Assembly: GCA_934511365.1 (NCBI GenBank)
Contig: CAKSWC010000008.1
Span: 1 to 64,000, forward strand
Reading direction: 5' to 3'
Source of the DNA: an uncultured Eubacteriales bacterium
GTDB lineage: Bacteria; Bacillota; Clostridia; Oscillospirales; Acutalibacteraceae
DNA: 64,000 bases
Position numbers and translations under genes: made by a program. Positions 8,835 through 17,541 of the stretch are shown here, piece after piece. Under the pieces are notes generated by a model. The model saw only the letters and a program-made list of their open reading frames with translations, was not told the origin of the DNA and ran no database searches. Every line of letters begins with the position of its first letter. Within the stretch, counting starts at the first letter, position 1.

Positions 8835-10154
8835 ATGAAAAAATTCACAACAGTCGTTATTCTTCTTACTCTTGTTGCGGCCGGTTTGCTTCTGCTTTTC
8901 AGCTTGAAGTCAAAACCAATCGACTCGCTGCTTCATGCGCCTGTGCGCGATGAAGAGAGTGCTCAAATTTGGCAGGTTTTTGAAAAAGCAGCCGGGCGCA
9001 ATTATACGCTCAAAACGCCCACAGCCGGAAAGCACAGGTCCGCACTCATTCACGCCGACCTTAACGGCGACAAAAATGATGAAATACTCGCCTTTTATTC
9101 AAAAGACGGTGCAAGCGAAACCGTGCATCTTCAGATTTTCGGAACGGACGATAACGGTTGGGTGGCTCTTGCCGGAACGGAAAGCGGATTCAATGAGGTC
9201 AAACAGGTTGAATTTGCCGATATCAACGGCAACGGAACGCTTGAAATTATTGTTGGCTGGGGACTTCAAAGCAGCAAACTTATGCAGCAGGTGAGCATTT
9301 ACACCGTTGATATTGAAAATTCTGAAATCAAGTGTATCTTTTCAACTAAGTATTCCGCATTCGGCGTTTTTGATCTGAATGCTGATGAAAAAAGTGAGCT
9401 TGCCGTGATTTACGGAGACAGGTCGGTTGACTCCGCGCTTTCGGTTATTAAAGTTTTTTCCAGCATCTCAGAAGAGATTAAACAAATTTCCTCGCTTGAT
9501 GTTGACCCGATAATTTTAACCATTTCTCAGATAGAATTTGATTTTCTGCGCAGAGTTGGTGAAAGCCGCATATATATTGACGGCTTTACGGCGGACGGAC
9601 AAATGACAACGGATGTTCTTCGTTTTGATAACGCAAAGAACAGACTCAGCCGTGTGTTTATTGACGGAAAGACGGTTTCCGGAATTTCAAAACGTAGCAC
9701 GAATGCCGTTTGTGAAGATATCAACAGTGACGGTGTTATTGAAGTACCGGTTCAAAAAAAACTTGAGCAAAAGGAACTTTCCTCGTCCGTCATTGAATGG
9801 GATGCAGTCATAGAAAATAAGCTTTCAAAGGTTACGTCATATTTTGACAACAGAGAGAATGGCTATTATTTTGAAATCCCGGAACAAATTGAAAGCAGTG
9901 CAATACCTGTTCTCCTTTCCGATAATGAAACTATGCGGGTTTATATTCTTAAAGGTGACGAAAAGGGCGTTCTTCAAAATGTTCCTGCTTTTGAAGTCCG
10001 GATCGAATATGAAGAGACACACGGTTTGCTTTCCGCTCAGTTCAGATTGCTTGGAAGTTATAAAGGAAAGAAATATTACTACAGGATTTTTGCCGCAGGA
10101 AATGAGCTTGGCGTTACCAAAAAAGATGTATCATCGGGAATTATTTATAAGTAA
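8835..10154 (+). CDS. Membrane-anchored FG-GAP/VCBS-type repeat protein, function unknown
   Basis: A 439-residue protein with an uncleaved-looking N-terminal membrane anchor (about residues 5-25, no lipobox cysteine), so the rest should be outside the cytoplasm. Several Asp-rich loops of the calcium-binding FG-GAP kind occur at intervals: DLNGDKNDEI, DINGNGTLEI, DLNADEKSEL and DINSDGVIEV. This suggests a beta-propeller-like fold. A GGGAGTG ribosome binding site precedes the ATG. It ends 29 bases before a response regulator and sensor kinase pair, which makes an accessory sensor role possible but unproven. Confidence 0.75.
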   Translation: MKKFTTVVILLTLVAAGLLLLFSLKSKPIDSLLHAPVRDEESAQIWQVFEKAAGRNYTLKTPTAGKHRSALIHADLNGDKNDEILAFYSKDGASETVHLQIFGTDDNGWVALAGTESGFNEVKQVEFADINGNGTLEIIVGWGLQSSKLMQQVSIYTVDIENSEIKCIFSTKYSAFGVFDLNADEKSELAVIYGDRSVDSALSVIKVFSSISEEIKQISSLDVDPIILTISQIEFDFLRRVGESRIYIDGFTADGQMTTDVLRFDNAKNRLSRVFIDGKTVSGISKRSTNAVCEDINSDGVIEVPVQKKLEQKELSSSVIEWDAVIENKLSKVTSYFDNRENGYYFEIPEQIESSAIPVLLSDNETMRVYILKGDEKGVLQNVPAFEVRIEYEETHGLLSAQFRLLGSYKGKKYYYRIFAAGNELGVTKKDVSSGIIYK

Positions 10155-10183
10155 CGGATAATCACATAACAGGGGTGAGGTTG

Positions 10184-10885
10184 TTGAAAAAAATTCTTGT
10201 TGCCGAAGACGAAGGCTCAATCAGAGATTTTATTACGCTGAATCTTGCTCAGGCGGGCTACAGCGTCTGCGAGGCTAAGAACGGAGCGGAAGCGGTTGAG
10301 CTTTTTGAAAAAGAAAAAGACTCGATAGACATCGTTCTTCTTGACGTTATGATGCCTTTTATGAACGGAATTGAAGTTTGCCGCCATATACGCGAAAAGT
10401 CTCAGAATGTCGGTGTGATTTTTTTGAGCGCAAAGGCTCAGGAACAGGACAAGGTCTATGGGCTTTACTGCGGCGCCGATGACTACATAACAAAACCGTT
10501 TTCGGTAACGGAGCTTCTTGCTCGGATTGACTCCGTGTACCGCAGAGTGCGCCTTAACAAGGAACTGCTCAATACCCACAGTGATGAAATTACTTGCGGA
10601 AGCTTTGTTTTGAGCACTAAAAAGCGTGCCGTTTTTAACGGCAAACAGCGCATTGACCTTTCCCAGATTGAATTTCAAATTCTTGAATACTTTTTCTCGC
10701 TTCCCGGGAAAACCATCAGCCGCGAGGAGCTTCTGACTCGGGTTTGGGGAGAAAGTTATTACGGTGACGACAAGGTTGTTGACGTGAATATCCGACGTCT
10801 GCGATTGAAAATTGAAAAAGACCCTTCGTGTCCAGAACACCTTATAACTGTCTGGGGCAAAGGCTATAAATGGGTTGAAAATTAA
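10184..10885 (+). CDS. OmpR-family response regulator
   Basis: A 233-residue DNA-binding response regulator. The receiver domain has the acidic pair AEDE, the phosphoacceptor D54 in VLLDVMMPFMNG, and the lysine in DYITKPFS. The C-terminal half is an OmpR-type winged helix ending in the typical TVWGKGYKW. The start is placed at TTG 10184, about 6 bases after AGGGGTG; GTG at 10175 overlaps that site and is less likely. The cognate kinase follows 24 bases downstream. Confidence 0.93.
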   Translation: MKKILVAEDEGSIRDFITLNLAQAGYSVCEAKNGAEAVELFEKEKDSIDIVLLDVMMPFMNGIEVCRHIREKSQNVGVIFLSAKAQEQDKVYGLYCGADDYITKPFSVTELLARIDSVYRRVRLNKELLNTHSDEITCGSFVLSTKKRAVFNGKQRIDLSQIEFQILEYFFSLPGKTISREELLTRVWGESYYGDDKVVDVNIRRLRLKIEKDPSCPEHLITVWGKGYKWVEN

Positions 10886-10909
10886 GGCTGATATAATAAC
10901 CAAAGGACG

Positions 10910-12337
10910 GTGAGCATTATTAAACGAACAATCAAAGCGCGTTGGTTTCGCAATATTTTTGTTGTTACCGTTGCAATTCTCATTGTCTTGTCCGGAATAC
11001 TTGCCTATTCCGTGTATCTGCGATATAATCATGCTGCGCAGATGGTGCTGAGGTCATGCGACACCGGCGTTGCAGATACATATTTCAGCTATTACTATCC
11101 TCTCGATTCAAAAAGTTTTTCAGAAGCTGCATCGAGCTTTGTTGAAAATTATGAGTATCGCGACAAAATAGAAATATGGATAATTGACAAAAACGGAAAT
11201 CCGCTGGTTTCTTCAGGTGGATATGAAATCGGAGAATACTCCGAAATGCCGGACTACTATGAAGCGCTGAACTCGGAAAGCAAAACCGCGCTCAAAAGGT
11301 GTCGAACTTTTTGGGGTGAGCCGGTTATGGCTATGAGTTATATTCTTAGAAATTCTTCCGGCGAAAACTGCGGCGCCGTGCGATATCTTGTTTCGCTGCG
11401 CGATGTCAACCGTCAGTATGGCCTTATAATCGGTGCTATAGCCATGGGCGTTATTCTTATTGCAATGATGATGTTTAATTCCGGATATTACTTTGTTTCT
11501 TCAATCGTAAACCCGGTCAAAATTATCAATCAAACGGCAAAAAGAATTGCTAAAGGTGATTTTTCCGCGCGCATTTCTGCTTCGCATACCGATGACGAAA
11601 TCGGAGAACTGTGCGAAACAATCAATGATATGGCTGAGCAGCTTGGTCAAACGGATGAGATGAAAAACAGCTTTATTTCAACCGTATCTCATGAAATCCG
11701 GACGCCGCTGACTGCCATTAAGGGCTGGAGTGAAACTCTTTTGGCTGCGGCGGAAAAGGGCGGCGATGAAGTTATGAAAAGGGGACTGAAAATCATTACG
11801 TCCGAAACGGGTCGTCTTTCATCAATGGTTGAAGAATTGCTTGACTTTTCAAGAATGCAGAGCGGAAAACTTAAAATAAAAAACGGCGTTGTTGACATTA
11901 TCGCCGAGGTTCAGCAGGCGTATCTGATGTATCGCCCAAAGGCGGAAAAGGAGAAGAAAACCCTTGAACTTGCTTTACCGAAAAATGCGGAAAGCTTTGT
12001 TTTCGGAGACAGCGACAGAATTTGTCAGGTGTTCATCAACATTCTTGATAATGCGTTGAAATATACGGAAACGGGTGGAAAAATCATAATTAAGGTTGAA
12101 AACCTGAAAAAATATGTTAAAATATCTTTCAGCGACAATGGCTGCGGAATTTCAAAAGCTGATCTTCAGCATGTCAAAGTAAAGTTTTATAAAGCCAACA
12201 ACGAAAAGCACGGAACCGGAATCGGTCTTGCGGTTGTTGATGAAATAATCAAACTTCATAACGGCCTATTCAGGATTGAAAGCACGGAAGGCAAGGGAAC
12301 AACGGCTGAAGTTCTGCTTCCTGCATACTCGGCCTGA
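10910..12337 (+). CDS. Sensor histidine kinase with HAMP domain
   Basis: A 475-residue membrane kinase that pairs with the response regulator just upstream. It has a membrane helix at about 15-37, an extracytoplasmic region of about 125 residues, a second helix near 167-187, a HAMP domain ending near ETINDMAEQL, a HisKA domain with H261 in SHEIRTP, and a HATPase domain with N box DNALKYTE, DNGCGIS and a G2 box HGTGIGLAV. The GTG start at 10910 is only 2 bases from the AAGGA motif, so the true start may be slightly different. The signal sensed is unknown. Confidence 0.93.
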   Translation: MSIIKRTIKARWFRNIFVVTVAILIVLSGILAYSVYLRYNHAAQMVLRSCDTGVADTYFSYYYPLDSKSFSEAASSFVENYEYRDKIEIWIIDKNGNPLVSSGGYEIGEYSEMPDYYEALNSESKTALKRCRTFWGEPVMAMSYILRNSSGENCGAVRYLVSLRDVNRQYGLIIGAIAMGVILIAMMMFNSGYYFVSSIVNPVKIINQTAKRIAKGDFSARISASHTDDEIGELCETINDMAEQLGQTDEMKNSFISTVSHEIRTPLTAIKGWSETLLAAAEKGGDEVMKRGLKIITSETGRLSSMVEELLDFSRMQSGKLKIKNGVVDIIAEVQQAYLMYRPKAEKEKKTLELALPKNAESFVFGDSDRICQVFINILDNALKYTETGGKIIIKVENLKKYVKISFSDNGCGISKADLQHVKVKFYKANNEKHGTGIGLAVVDEIIKLHNGLFRIESTEGKGTTAEVLLPAYSA

Positions 12338-12382
12338 ATGGTCTTTCCGGTTTTTCCGGCATAATATAAAGGAGGACTGAAA

Positions 12383-13366
12383 TTGAGTAAAAACAGCAAT
12401 GTTATTCATAAAACGTCGGTTGGCGGACAGGCTCTCATCGAGGGCATCATGATGCAGGGTCCGAAAGGTGCGGCAATGTCCGTTCGGCTTCCGGACGGTT
12501 CGATTGACACGGAGGAAAAAGAGTTCCGCCATATCAGAGACAAAATTAAGTTTCTCGGCTTTCCAATTATACGCGGCTGCGTGAACTTTGTTGAATCAAT
12601 GATTTTCGGCTACAAATGCCTGATGGAATCGGCCGAAAAATCAGGCCTTGAGGATATTGAAAACAGCGAGGAGAACCAATCGAAACTTGACAGATGGCTT
12701 TCAAAGCACCTGAGCAAAAAGGTTATGAGCGCCATAACCGGAATTGCTTCGGTTTTGGGTGTGCTTCTTGCTTTTGCACTGTTTTTCTTCCTGCCATCAA
12801 AAATTACGGACTTTTTCAACAATCTTGCCTCCGGAGCGCTCACCAATTTCCGTGCGCTTATTGAGGGCGTCATGCGAATGCTGATTTTTATTGCGTATAT
12901 TGCGCTGGTTTCACTTATGAAAGATATCAAAAGAACTTTCATGTATCACGGTGCCGAGCATAAAACAATTTTCTGCTATGAACACGGTCTGGAACTTACC
13001 GTTGAAAATGTTCGCAAACAAAGCCGTTTCCATCCGCGCTGCGGAACAAGCTTCATGTTTGTAATGATAATCATCAGCGTTATTATTTCTTCTATAATCT
13101 CTGTTGCATTTCCTAATCTGAGAAACAACATTGCCGTTTGGATGGTTGTTAAGCTTCTTATTCTGCCGCTTGTTATGGGATTTGGATATGAATTCATCAA
13201 GTATGCCGGAAGGCACGATAATCTTCTTGTTAAAATTCTTTCCGCACCCGGTCTCTGGATGCAAAGACTCACAACTAAGGAGCCAGACGACTCAATGATT
13301 GAAGTCGGCATTGCGGCATTCAAAGCCGTTATCACCGACAATCCGGAGGATGACGCAATAAGATGA
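12383..13366 (+). CDS. DUF1385 domain-containing membrane protein (YqhQ-like)
   Basis: A 327-residue polytopic protein. The N-terminal GGQALIEGIMMQGPK is the DUF1385 signature, followed by at least four membrane segments and the conserved YHGAEHKTIFCYEHG and HPRCGTSF motifs with His/Cys residues. The TTG start follows a perfect AAAGGAGG. The family often sits beside prmC/prfA in Firmicutes, as here, where the stop overlaps prmC by 4 bases. Biochemical function is unknown. Confidence 0.9.
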   Translation: MSKNSNVIHKTSVGGQALIEGIMMQGPKGAAMSVRLPDGSIDTEEKEFRHIRDKIKFLGFPIIRGCVNFVESMIFGYKCLMESAEKSGLEDIENSEENQSKLDRWLSKHLSKKVMSAITGIASVLGVLLAFALFFFLPSKITDFFNNLASGALTNFRALIEGVMRMLIFIAYIALVSLMKDIKRTFMYHGAEHKTIFCYEHGLELTVENVRKQSRFHPRCGTSFMFVMIIISVIISSIISVAFPNLRNNIAVWMVVKLLILPLVMGFGYEFIKYAGRHDNLLVKILSAPGLWMQRLTTKEPDDSMIEVGIAAFKAVITDNPEDDAIR

Positions 13367-14214
13367 CCGTTTTTGAACTTTACAATTTCTGCAAAAGTGA
13401 ACTTGAAAAAAGCAGCAAGGAAAACGCAGACAATGAGGCGAGGTTGATCCTTCAAAAAACACTTGGCTTTGACCGTACGCAGCTCATTATTAACAAGGAC
13501 AATTTTGCGAATGTCAACGCCATTGCCGAAACGCAGGAAATTATAAAACAGCGCAGAGGGAACATTCCGCTTCAATATATCTTGGGTGAATGGGATTTTT
13601 ACGGACAAACCTATAAGGTCGGTGAAGGTGTTCTTATTCCGCGGCCGGAAACTGAGGAGCTTTGCTTTGCCGTTATTGAAAGATTGAAAAAAATGCATTC
13701 TCCGACTGTCTTTGACCTCTGTGCCGGAAGCGGGTGCATCGGAATAACGCTCAAAAAGCAGGTTTCGCAGGCGAATGTTTATCTTGTTGAGTATTTTGAC
13801 GAAGCACTCGGCTTTTTGAACGAAAACCGAATGGCGCTTTCCGTTGCAAGATCTGTTCCGGCAATCAAAGGAAACGTGCTTGACGGATATGAAAAATTCG
13901 GCTTTTTGCCGCGGCCTGATGTAATTGTTTCCAATCCGCCGTATATTAAAAGGAGTGAACTTGCCTCGCTTCAGAGCGAGGTCGGTTGCGAACCGGCCAC
14001 TGCTTTGGACGGCGGCGAGGACGGGCTTATGTTTTACCGTTCGCTTTCGGAAAAGTGGCTGCCGTTTATTAATAAAGGCGGCTTTATGGCCGTTGAATGC
14101 GGTGAAAACCAGGCGGAGAAAATTGCTTCAATGTTTGAAAAACACAGTGCGGAAATCAATATACTGAAAGATTTCAACGGCGTTGATCGCTTTGTCATTG
14201 CCGGGAAAGGATAA
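13363..14214 (+). CDS. prmC: Peptide chain release factor N5-glutamine methyltransferase
   Basis: A 283-residue SAM-dependent enzyme that methylates the GGQ glutamine of release factors. Visible are the N-terminal helical substrate domain, the YILGEWDFYG segment, the IPRPETEEL block, the SAM loop FDLCAGSGCIG and the catalytic SNPPYIK (NPPY) motif. ATG overlaps the preceding DUF1385 stop in an ATGA arrangement. prfA itself is not in the window. Confidence 0.95.
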   Translation: MTVFELYNFCKSELEKSSKENADNEARLILQKTLGFDRTQLIINKDNFANVNAIAETQEIIKQRRGNIPLQYILGEWDFYGQTYKVGEGVLIPRPETEELCFAVIERLKKMHSPTVFDLCAGSGCIGITLKKQVSQANVYLVEYFDEALGFLNENRMALSVARSVPAIKGNVLDGYEKFGFLPRPDVIVSNPPYIKRSELASLQSEVGCEPATALDGGEDGLMFYRSLSEKWLPFINKGGFMAVECGENQAEKIASMFEKHSAEINILKDFNGVDRFVIAGKG

Positions 14215-14217
14215 TAT

Positions 14218-14904
14218 ATGATTTATGACCTGTTTAAAGAGGGCTTCACAATTCAGGTGGTTCTCAATCTTTTTGCAAGAGTGTTTGTAATGTTCTGCAT
14301 CCTTCCGGTGCATGAATTTGCCCATGCCCTCATTGCAACAAAGCTTGGCGATCAGACGGCACGCCTTTCCGGCAGACTGACTCTCAATCCGCTTGCCCAC
14401 CTTGACTTTTTCGGTGCGCTGCTGATGATAATTGCCGGATTCGGCTATGCAAAACCTGTTCCGGTGAACATGAATAATTTTCCGCCGAAAAAGCGGAAAC
14501 CCTATATGGCGCTCACCGCACTCGCCGGTCCGCTTTCAAACTTGATAATGGCGTTTGTTTTTTCGGTTTTTTATTGTGCGGTATTCAGATTTGGTTCCCC
14601 GGTTGAGGGCAGTATGAGCCAGGCGATTCTTCTTTTCTTCCTTTATGTTGCACAAATCAATGTTTCGCTTGCCGTGTTCAATCTTATTCCGGTTCCGCCG
14701 CTTGACGGTTCAAGAATACTCACGTCTATTCTTCCGGACAAGTATTATTATTCACTCATGAAGTATGAGCGTTACATTGTGTATGCGGTGCTGGCTCTTG
14801 TTCTTTTTGGTGCGCTTGATAAGCCGATATCGGTTGCAACAACATATACAATGCATTTGTTCATTAAACTTGCCGGACTTATATTCGGTTTGCACGTGGG
14901 TTAA
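14218..14904 (+). CDS. Site-2 protease family (M50) membrane metalloprotease
   Basis: A 228-residue polytopic protein. HEFAHA gives the zinc HExxH in the first half and NLIPVPPLDGSRIL supplies the second conserved Asp-containing motif of M50 enzymes (NPxPxxPLDGG type). Several hydrophobic segments match a short, YwhC/Rip-like intramembrane protease without a PDZ domain. It lies 3 bases after prmC and 3 before scpA, so it is inside one operon. Substrate unknown. Confidence 0.9.
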   Translation: MIYDLFKEGFTIQVVLNLFARVFVMFCILPVHEFAHALIATKLGDQTARLSGRLTLNPLAHLDFFGALLMIIAGFGYAKPVPVNMNNFPPKKRKPYMALTALAGPLSNLIMAFVFSVFYCAVFRFGSPVEGSMSQAILLFFLYVAQINVSLAVFNLIPVPPLDGSRILTSILPDKYYYSLMKYERYIVYAVLALVLFGALDKPISVATTYTMHLFIKLAGLIFGLHVG

Positions 14905-14907
14905 AGA

Positions 14908-15615
14908 ATGGAAAAGATTAATTATAAGCTTGAGGTTTTTGAAGGTCCTCTTGACCTTTTGCTTCATCTCATCAGCAAGCATAAGCTCAATATAAACGAC
15001 ATTCCGATTTTTGAACTTGTTGAGCAGTATATTGATTACGTCCGGCGTATGGAAGAGAGCGATATGGACGTTGCAAGCGAATTTATTGAAATGGCGGCGC
15101 GTCTTGTATATATCAAAACGGTTTCTCTTCTCCCTGTTCATGAGGAGGCCGAACAGCTGAAGCTCGAACTTACGGGTGAACTTATTGAGTACCGCGACTG
15201 CAAGCTGATGGCTGAAAAGCTTTCAAGGCAGGCGGACGGTGTTGACTATTTTTATCGTGAACCTCAGCAGCTTCCGAAGAATATGATATATAGCCGCGTT
15301 CATGATCCGCGTGATATTCTTTCGGCGTATCTCAGCGCAATAGGCAAAGAAAAGCGGAAACTTCCGCCGCCTATTGAAGCTTTCAGCGCCATTGTTTCCC
15401 ATAAAATAGTCTCTGTTAATTCGCGCATTGTTTTCATTTACCGTAAGCTTCTCAAAAGTGCGAGACAGCGGTTTGCCTCGTTTTTTGAGCACAGCACCTC
15501 ACGTTCGGAGATGGTTGCAACTTTTCTTGCAATACTGGAACTTGTCAAAAACGGGCGCGTCAGCCTCAATGACGAAAACACCGTTGTTACTCTTAACAGG
15601 AAAGGAAAAAGCTGA
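14908..15615 (+). CDS. scpA: Segregation and condensation protein A
   Basis: The kleisin subunit of the SMC-ScpAB condensin complex, 235 residues. The typical start YKLEVFEGPLDLLLHLI and the following region KLNINDIPIFELVEQY are present, and the C-terminal winged-helix part ends near residue 230. scpB follows 2 bases after the stop, so the two are cotranslated. smc is not in the window. Confidence 0.96.
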   Translation: MEKINYKLEVFEGPLDLLLHLISKHKLNINDIPIFELVEQYIDYVRRMEESDMDVASEFIEMAARLVYIKTVSLLPVHEEAEQLKLELTGELIEYRDCKLMAEKLSRQADGVDYFYREPQQLPKNMIYSRVHDPRDILSAYLSAIGKEKRKLPPPIEAFSAIVSHKIVSVNSRIVFIYRKLLKSARQRFASFFEHSTSRSEMVATFLAILELVKNGRVSLNDENTVVTLNRKGKS

Positions 15616-15617
15616 AA

Positions 15618-16217
15618 ATGAACATGAAAGCTTTGCAAAATACTCTTGAAGCGGTTCTTTTCGCCGTTGGCGAGCCGATTGAGCTTGAAAGGCTTGCTCA
15701 GGCACTGGAGGTTGATGAGCTGCTGTTGAGCCAGGTGCTTGAAAATTTGCGTGCCTCATATGATGAACGCGACAGCGGACTCTGCATATTAAAGCTTGAC
15801 GATAAATATCAAATCTGCTCAAAAAAAGAGTATGCGGACAGCATAAGAAAAGTGCTTGAAATTAAGCGTAACGCACCTCTTTCCCAAGCTGCGTTTGAGG
15901 TTCTTGCAATTATTGCGTATAATCAGCCTGTCACAAAAGCTTTTACCGAACAGATAAGAGGCGTTGATTGTTCCGCGGTCATTTCAACACTCTGCCAGCG
16001 TGGTCTCATTGAGGAGAAGGGCAGGCTCGATCTTCCCGGCAGACCGCTTATATACGGAACAACACCGAACTTTTTGCGTTGCTTTTGTTTAACTTCTCTC
16101 AATGATCTTCCGTCTGTTCCGGAAAATTCAGGCAGTGAAGCGGAAAAAGACGGCAAAAATGAAGAAAATTTACAATCTGAACAGGCTGATTTTAACGAAA
16201 CGGTTGACGAAAATTAG
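15618..16217 (+). CDS. scpB: Segregation and condensation protein B
   Basis: The 199-residue KITE subunit of the condensin complex. The N-terminal LEAVLFAVGEPIELERLA, the central PLSQAAFEVLAIIAYNQPVTK motif region and IYGTTPNFLRCF are all family hallmarks. The last 35 residues are acidic and non-conserved. The gene ends the operon before a 131-base gap that holds a hairpin. Confidence 0.95.
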   Translation: MNMKALQNTLEAVLFAVGEPIELERLAQALEVDELLLSQVLENLRASYDERDSGLCILKLDDKYQICSKKEYADSIRKVLEIKRNAPLSQAAFEVLAIIAYNQPVTKAFTEQIRGVDCSAVISTLCQRGLIEEKGRLDLPGRPLIYGTTPNFLRCFCLTSLNDLPSVPENSGSEAEKDGKNEENLQSEQADFNETVDEN

Positions 16218-16248
16218 TTTTTAGGGTAACATATAGTGTATGTAGCAA

Positions 16249-16318
16249 CTGATTAACTGCGGAGTGCAAATTTTGACTGTAGTTTGCACTCTCATTTCAA
16301 TCACCGGTTGCATAGCGT
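16249..16318 (+). repeat. Imperfect hairpin element, copy A
   Basis: Between scpB and the DUF2953 gene. The inner stem pairs GAGTGCAAA with TTTGCACTC; the outer arms pair GCAAC-TGATT with AATCA-GTTGC, with unpaired bases between. The blocks CTGATT-ACTG, GCAAATTTTGA, GTTTGCACTC and CAATCACCGG recur in the same order at 55221-55279. It is not followed by a T run, so it is not an ordinary terminator. Function unknown. Confidence 0.6.
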
Positions 16319-16348
16319 TCAGTTATATGTTTGAAAGGGGGCGGTGCT

Positions 16349-17050
16349 TTGACGGGATTTCAGATATTCCTTTGCATTCTCGGCGGAATAATTGCTTTTT
16401 TTGTTCTTATTCTTTCAATTCCGGTTCATGTTTCAATGCATTATGGCGATAAGATTTATCTCACCGTCCGCTATCTTTTTGTTAAGCTGAACATTCTCCC
16501 GCTTGGCGAAAAGAAGGAAAAAAAGCCTAAAAAAGAAAAGCCAAAAAAAGAAAAACCGGAAAAGCCCAAGGAGGAGCCGCAAGAAAAAAAGCCTAACCCG
16601 ATTTTAGAAATGATCAAAGCTAACGGCTATGACGGAATGATGGAAGTGCTTTCTAATTTCGGCCATATTCTTGCTCTTTACGGCGGAAAACTTTTTAAAA
16701 GCATAGTTTTTGAAGATATTGAGATATACATATCAGTCGGAACGGGTGACAGCGCCGAAACCGCAATAAAATATGGCAAAACCTGCCAGAAAGTTTATCC
16801 GCTCCTCGGCTTTTTGTGCTCAAATAACCTCGTAAAAAAATATGAAGCTTCGGTTGAGCCGGACTTTCTTGCGAATAACAGCGAAGGCGAGTTTAATTTT
16901 GAGTTTTATCTTGTTATTCGTAAGATTATTAACGCAACACTCGGAATGGTGTTCAGACTTATTTTTAAAGTTGTTTTGAAATTCCTGAAAAACGGAAAGC
17001 AAAAGAAAGAACCGGTTCCCGACCCGAAAACGGAAACAAAGAAAGGATGA
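16349..17050 (+). CDS. DUF2953 domain-containing protein (YtfI-like)
   Basis: About 233 residues: an N-terminal membrane helix (3-25), a lysine/proline/glutamate-rich linker near residues 50-80, and a C-terminal region with the DUF2953 pattern around DIEIYISVGTGDSAETA. The start is placed at TTG 16349, which fits the AAAGGGGGCGG motif; a TTG at 16331 lies before that motif. In Bacillus the same family (ytfI) precedes ytfJ/gerW, as here, which suggests a sporulation role. Confidence 0.85.
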   Translation: MTGFQIFLCILGGIIAFFVLILSIPVHVSMHYGDKIYLTVRYLFVKLNILPLGEKKEKKPKKEKPKKEKPEKPKEEPQEKKPNPILEMIKANGYDGMMEVLSNFGHILALYGGKLFKSIVFEDIEIYISVGTGDSAETAIKYGKTCQKVYPLLGFLCSNNLVKKYEASVEPDFLANNSEGEFNFEFYLVIRKIINATLGMVFRLIFKVVLKFLKNGKQKKEPVPDPKTETKKG

Positions 17051-17056
17051 TATATA

Positions 17057-17482
17057 ATGTCAGAAAAATCAGCAGGTGCTATCCTCAGCTCAACGATTGA
17101 AAAAATCCGTGATCTTGTTGACACAAGCACAATTATCGGCGAACCCATTTATGCCGAAGGCGGAGTAACAATTATTCCGGTTTCCAAGGTTACATACGGC
17201 TTTGCTTCAGGCGGCGCAGATTTCCCGTCAAAAAACAATAAAGAGCTTTTCGGCGGCGGAGGAGGAGCAGGCGTAACAATCACTCCTGTTGCTTTCCTTG
17301 TTGTCAGTGACGGTGAGGTTACTCTTAAGCACATTACCGCATATGATAATGCCGCTGAAAGAGTTGTTAACCTTGTTCCCGAAATGTTTGACAAGGTTAC
17401 CGGACTTGTTAATAAAGCAAAGAAAGACGCAGACAAAAAGGCTGCAACCGATGCTGCCGTTGACGCTGCACTCAGCGAATAA
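17057..17482 (+). CDS. gerW: Spore germination protein GerW (YtfJ family)
   Basis: A 141-residue protein matching GerW/YtfJ. It has the central GEPIYAEGGVTIIPVSKV strand region, the glycine-rich GFASGGADF and FGGGGGAGVT segments, and VTPVAF-like core strands, with a charged lysine/alanine tail. YtfJ is made in the forespore and is needed for the response to some germinants in Bacillus. It lies 6 bases after its usual partner DUF2953 and before a D-Ala-D-Ala carboxypeptidase. Confidence 0.92.
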   Translation: MSEKSAGAILSSTIEKIRDLVDTSTIIGEPIYAEGGVTIIPVSKVTYGFASGGADFPSKNNKELFGGGGGAGVTITPVAFLVVSDGEVTLKHITAYDNAAERVVNLVPEMFDKVTGLVNKAKKDADKKAATDAAVDAALSE

Positions 17483-17503
17483 TAAAACACAATAATTTTT
17501 CAA

Positions 17504-17539
17504 CAACCGCCTGCATATCATAAAAATGGCAGGTGGTTG
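17504..17539 (+). promoter_or_regulatory. Hairpin that buries the dacF ribosome binding site
   Basis: CAACCGCCTGC (17504-17514) pairs with GCAGGTGGTTG (17529-17539) over 11 positions with one G-U pair. The 3' arm contains the AGGTGG ribosome binding site and ends 2 bases before the likely TTG start. No T run follows, so it would act on translation more readily than as a terminator. Confidence 0.7.
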
Positions 17540-17541
17540 CT

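Noticed and set aside
10217..11032. Open frame of 271 codons on the minus strand opposite the two-component genes
   Set aside because: Antisense to a response regulator and kinase with full motif sets; the frame shows no family features.
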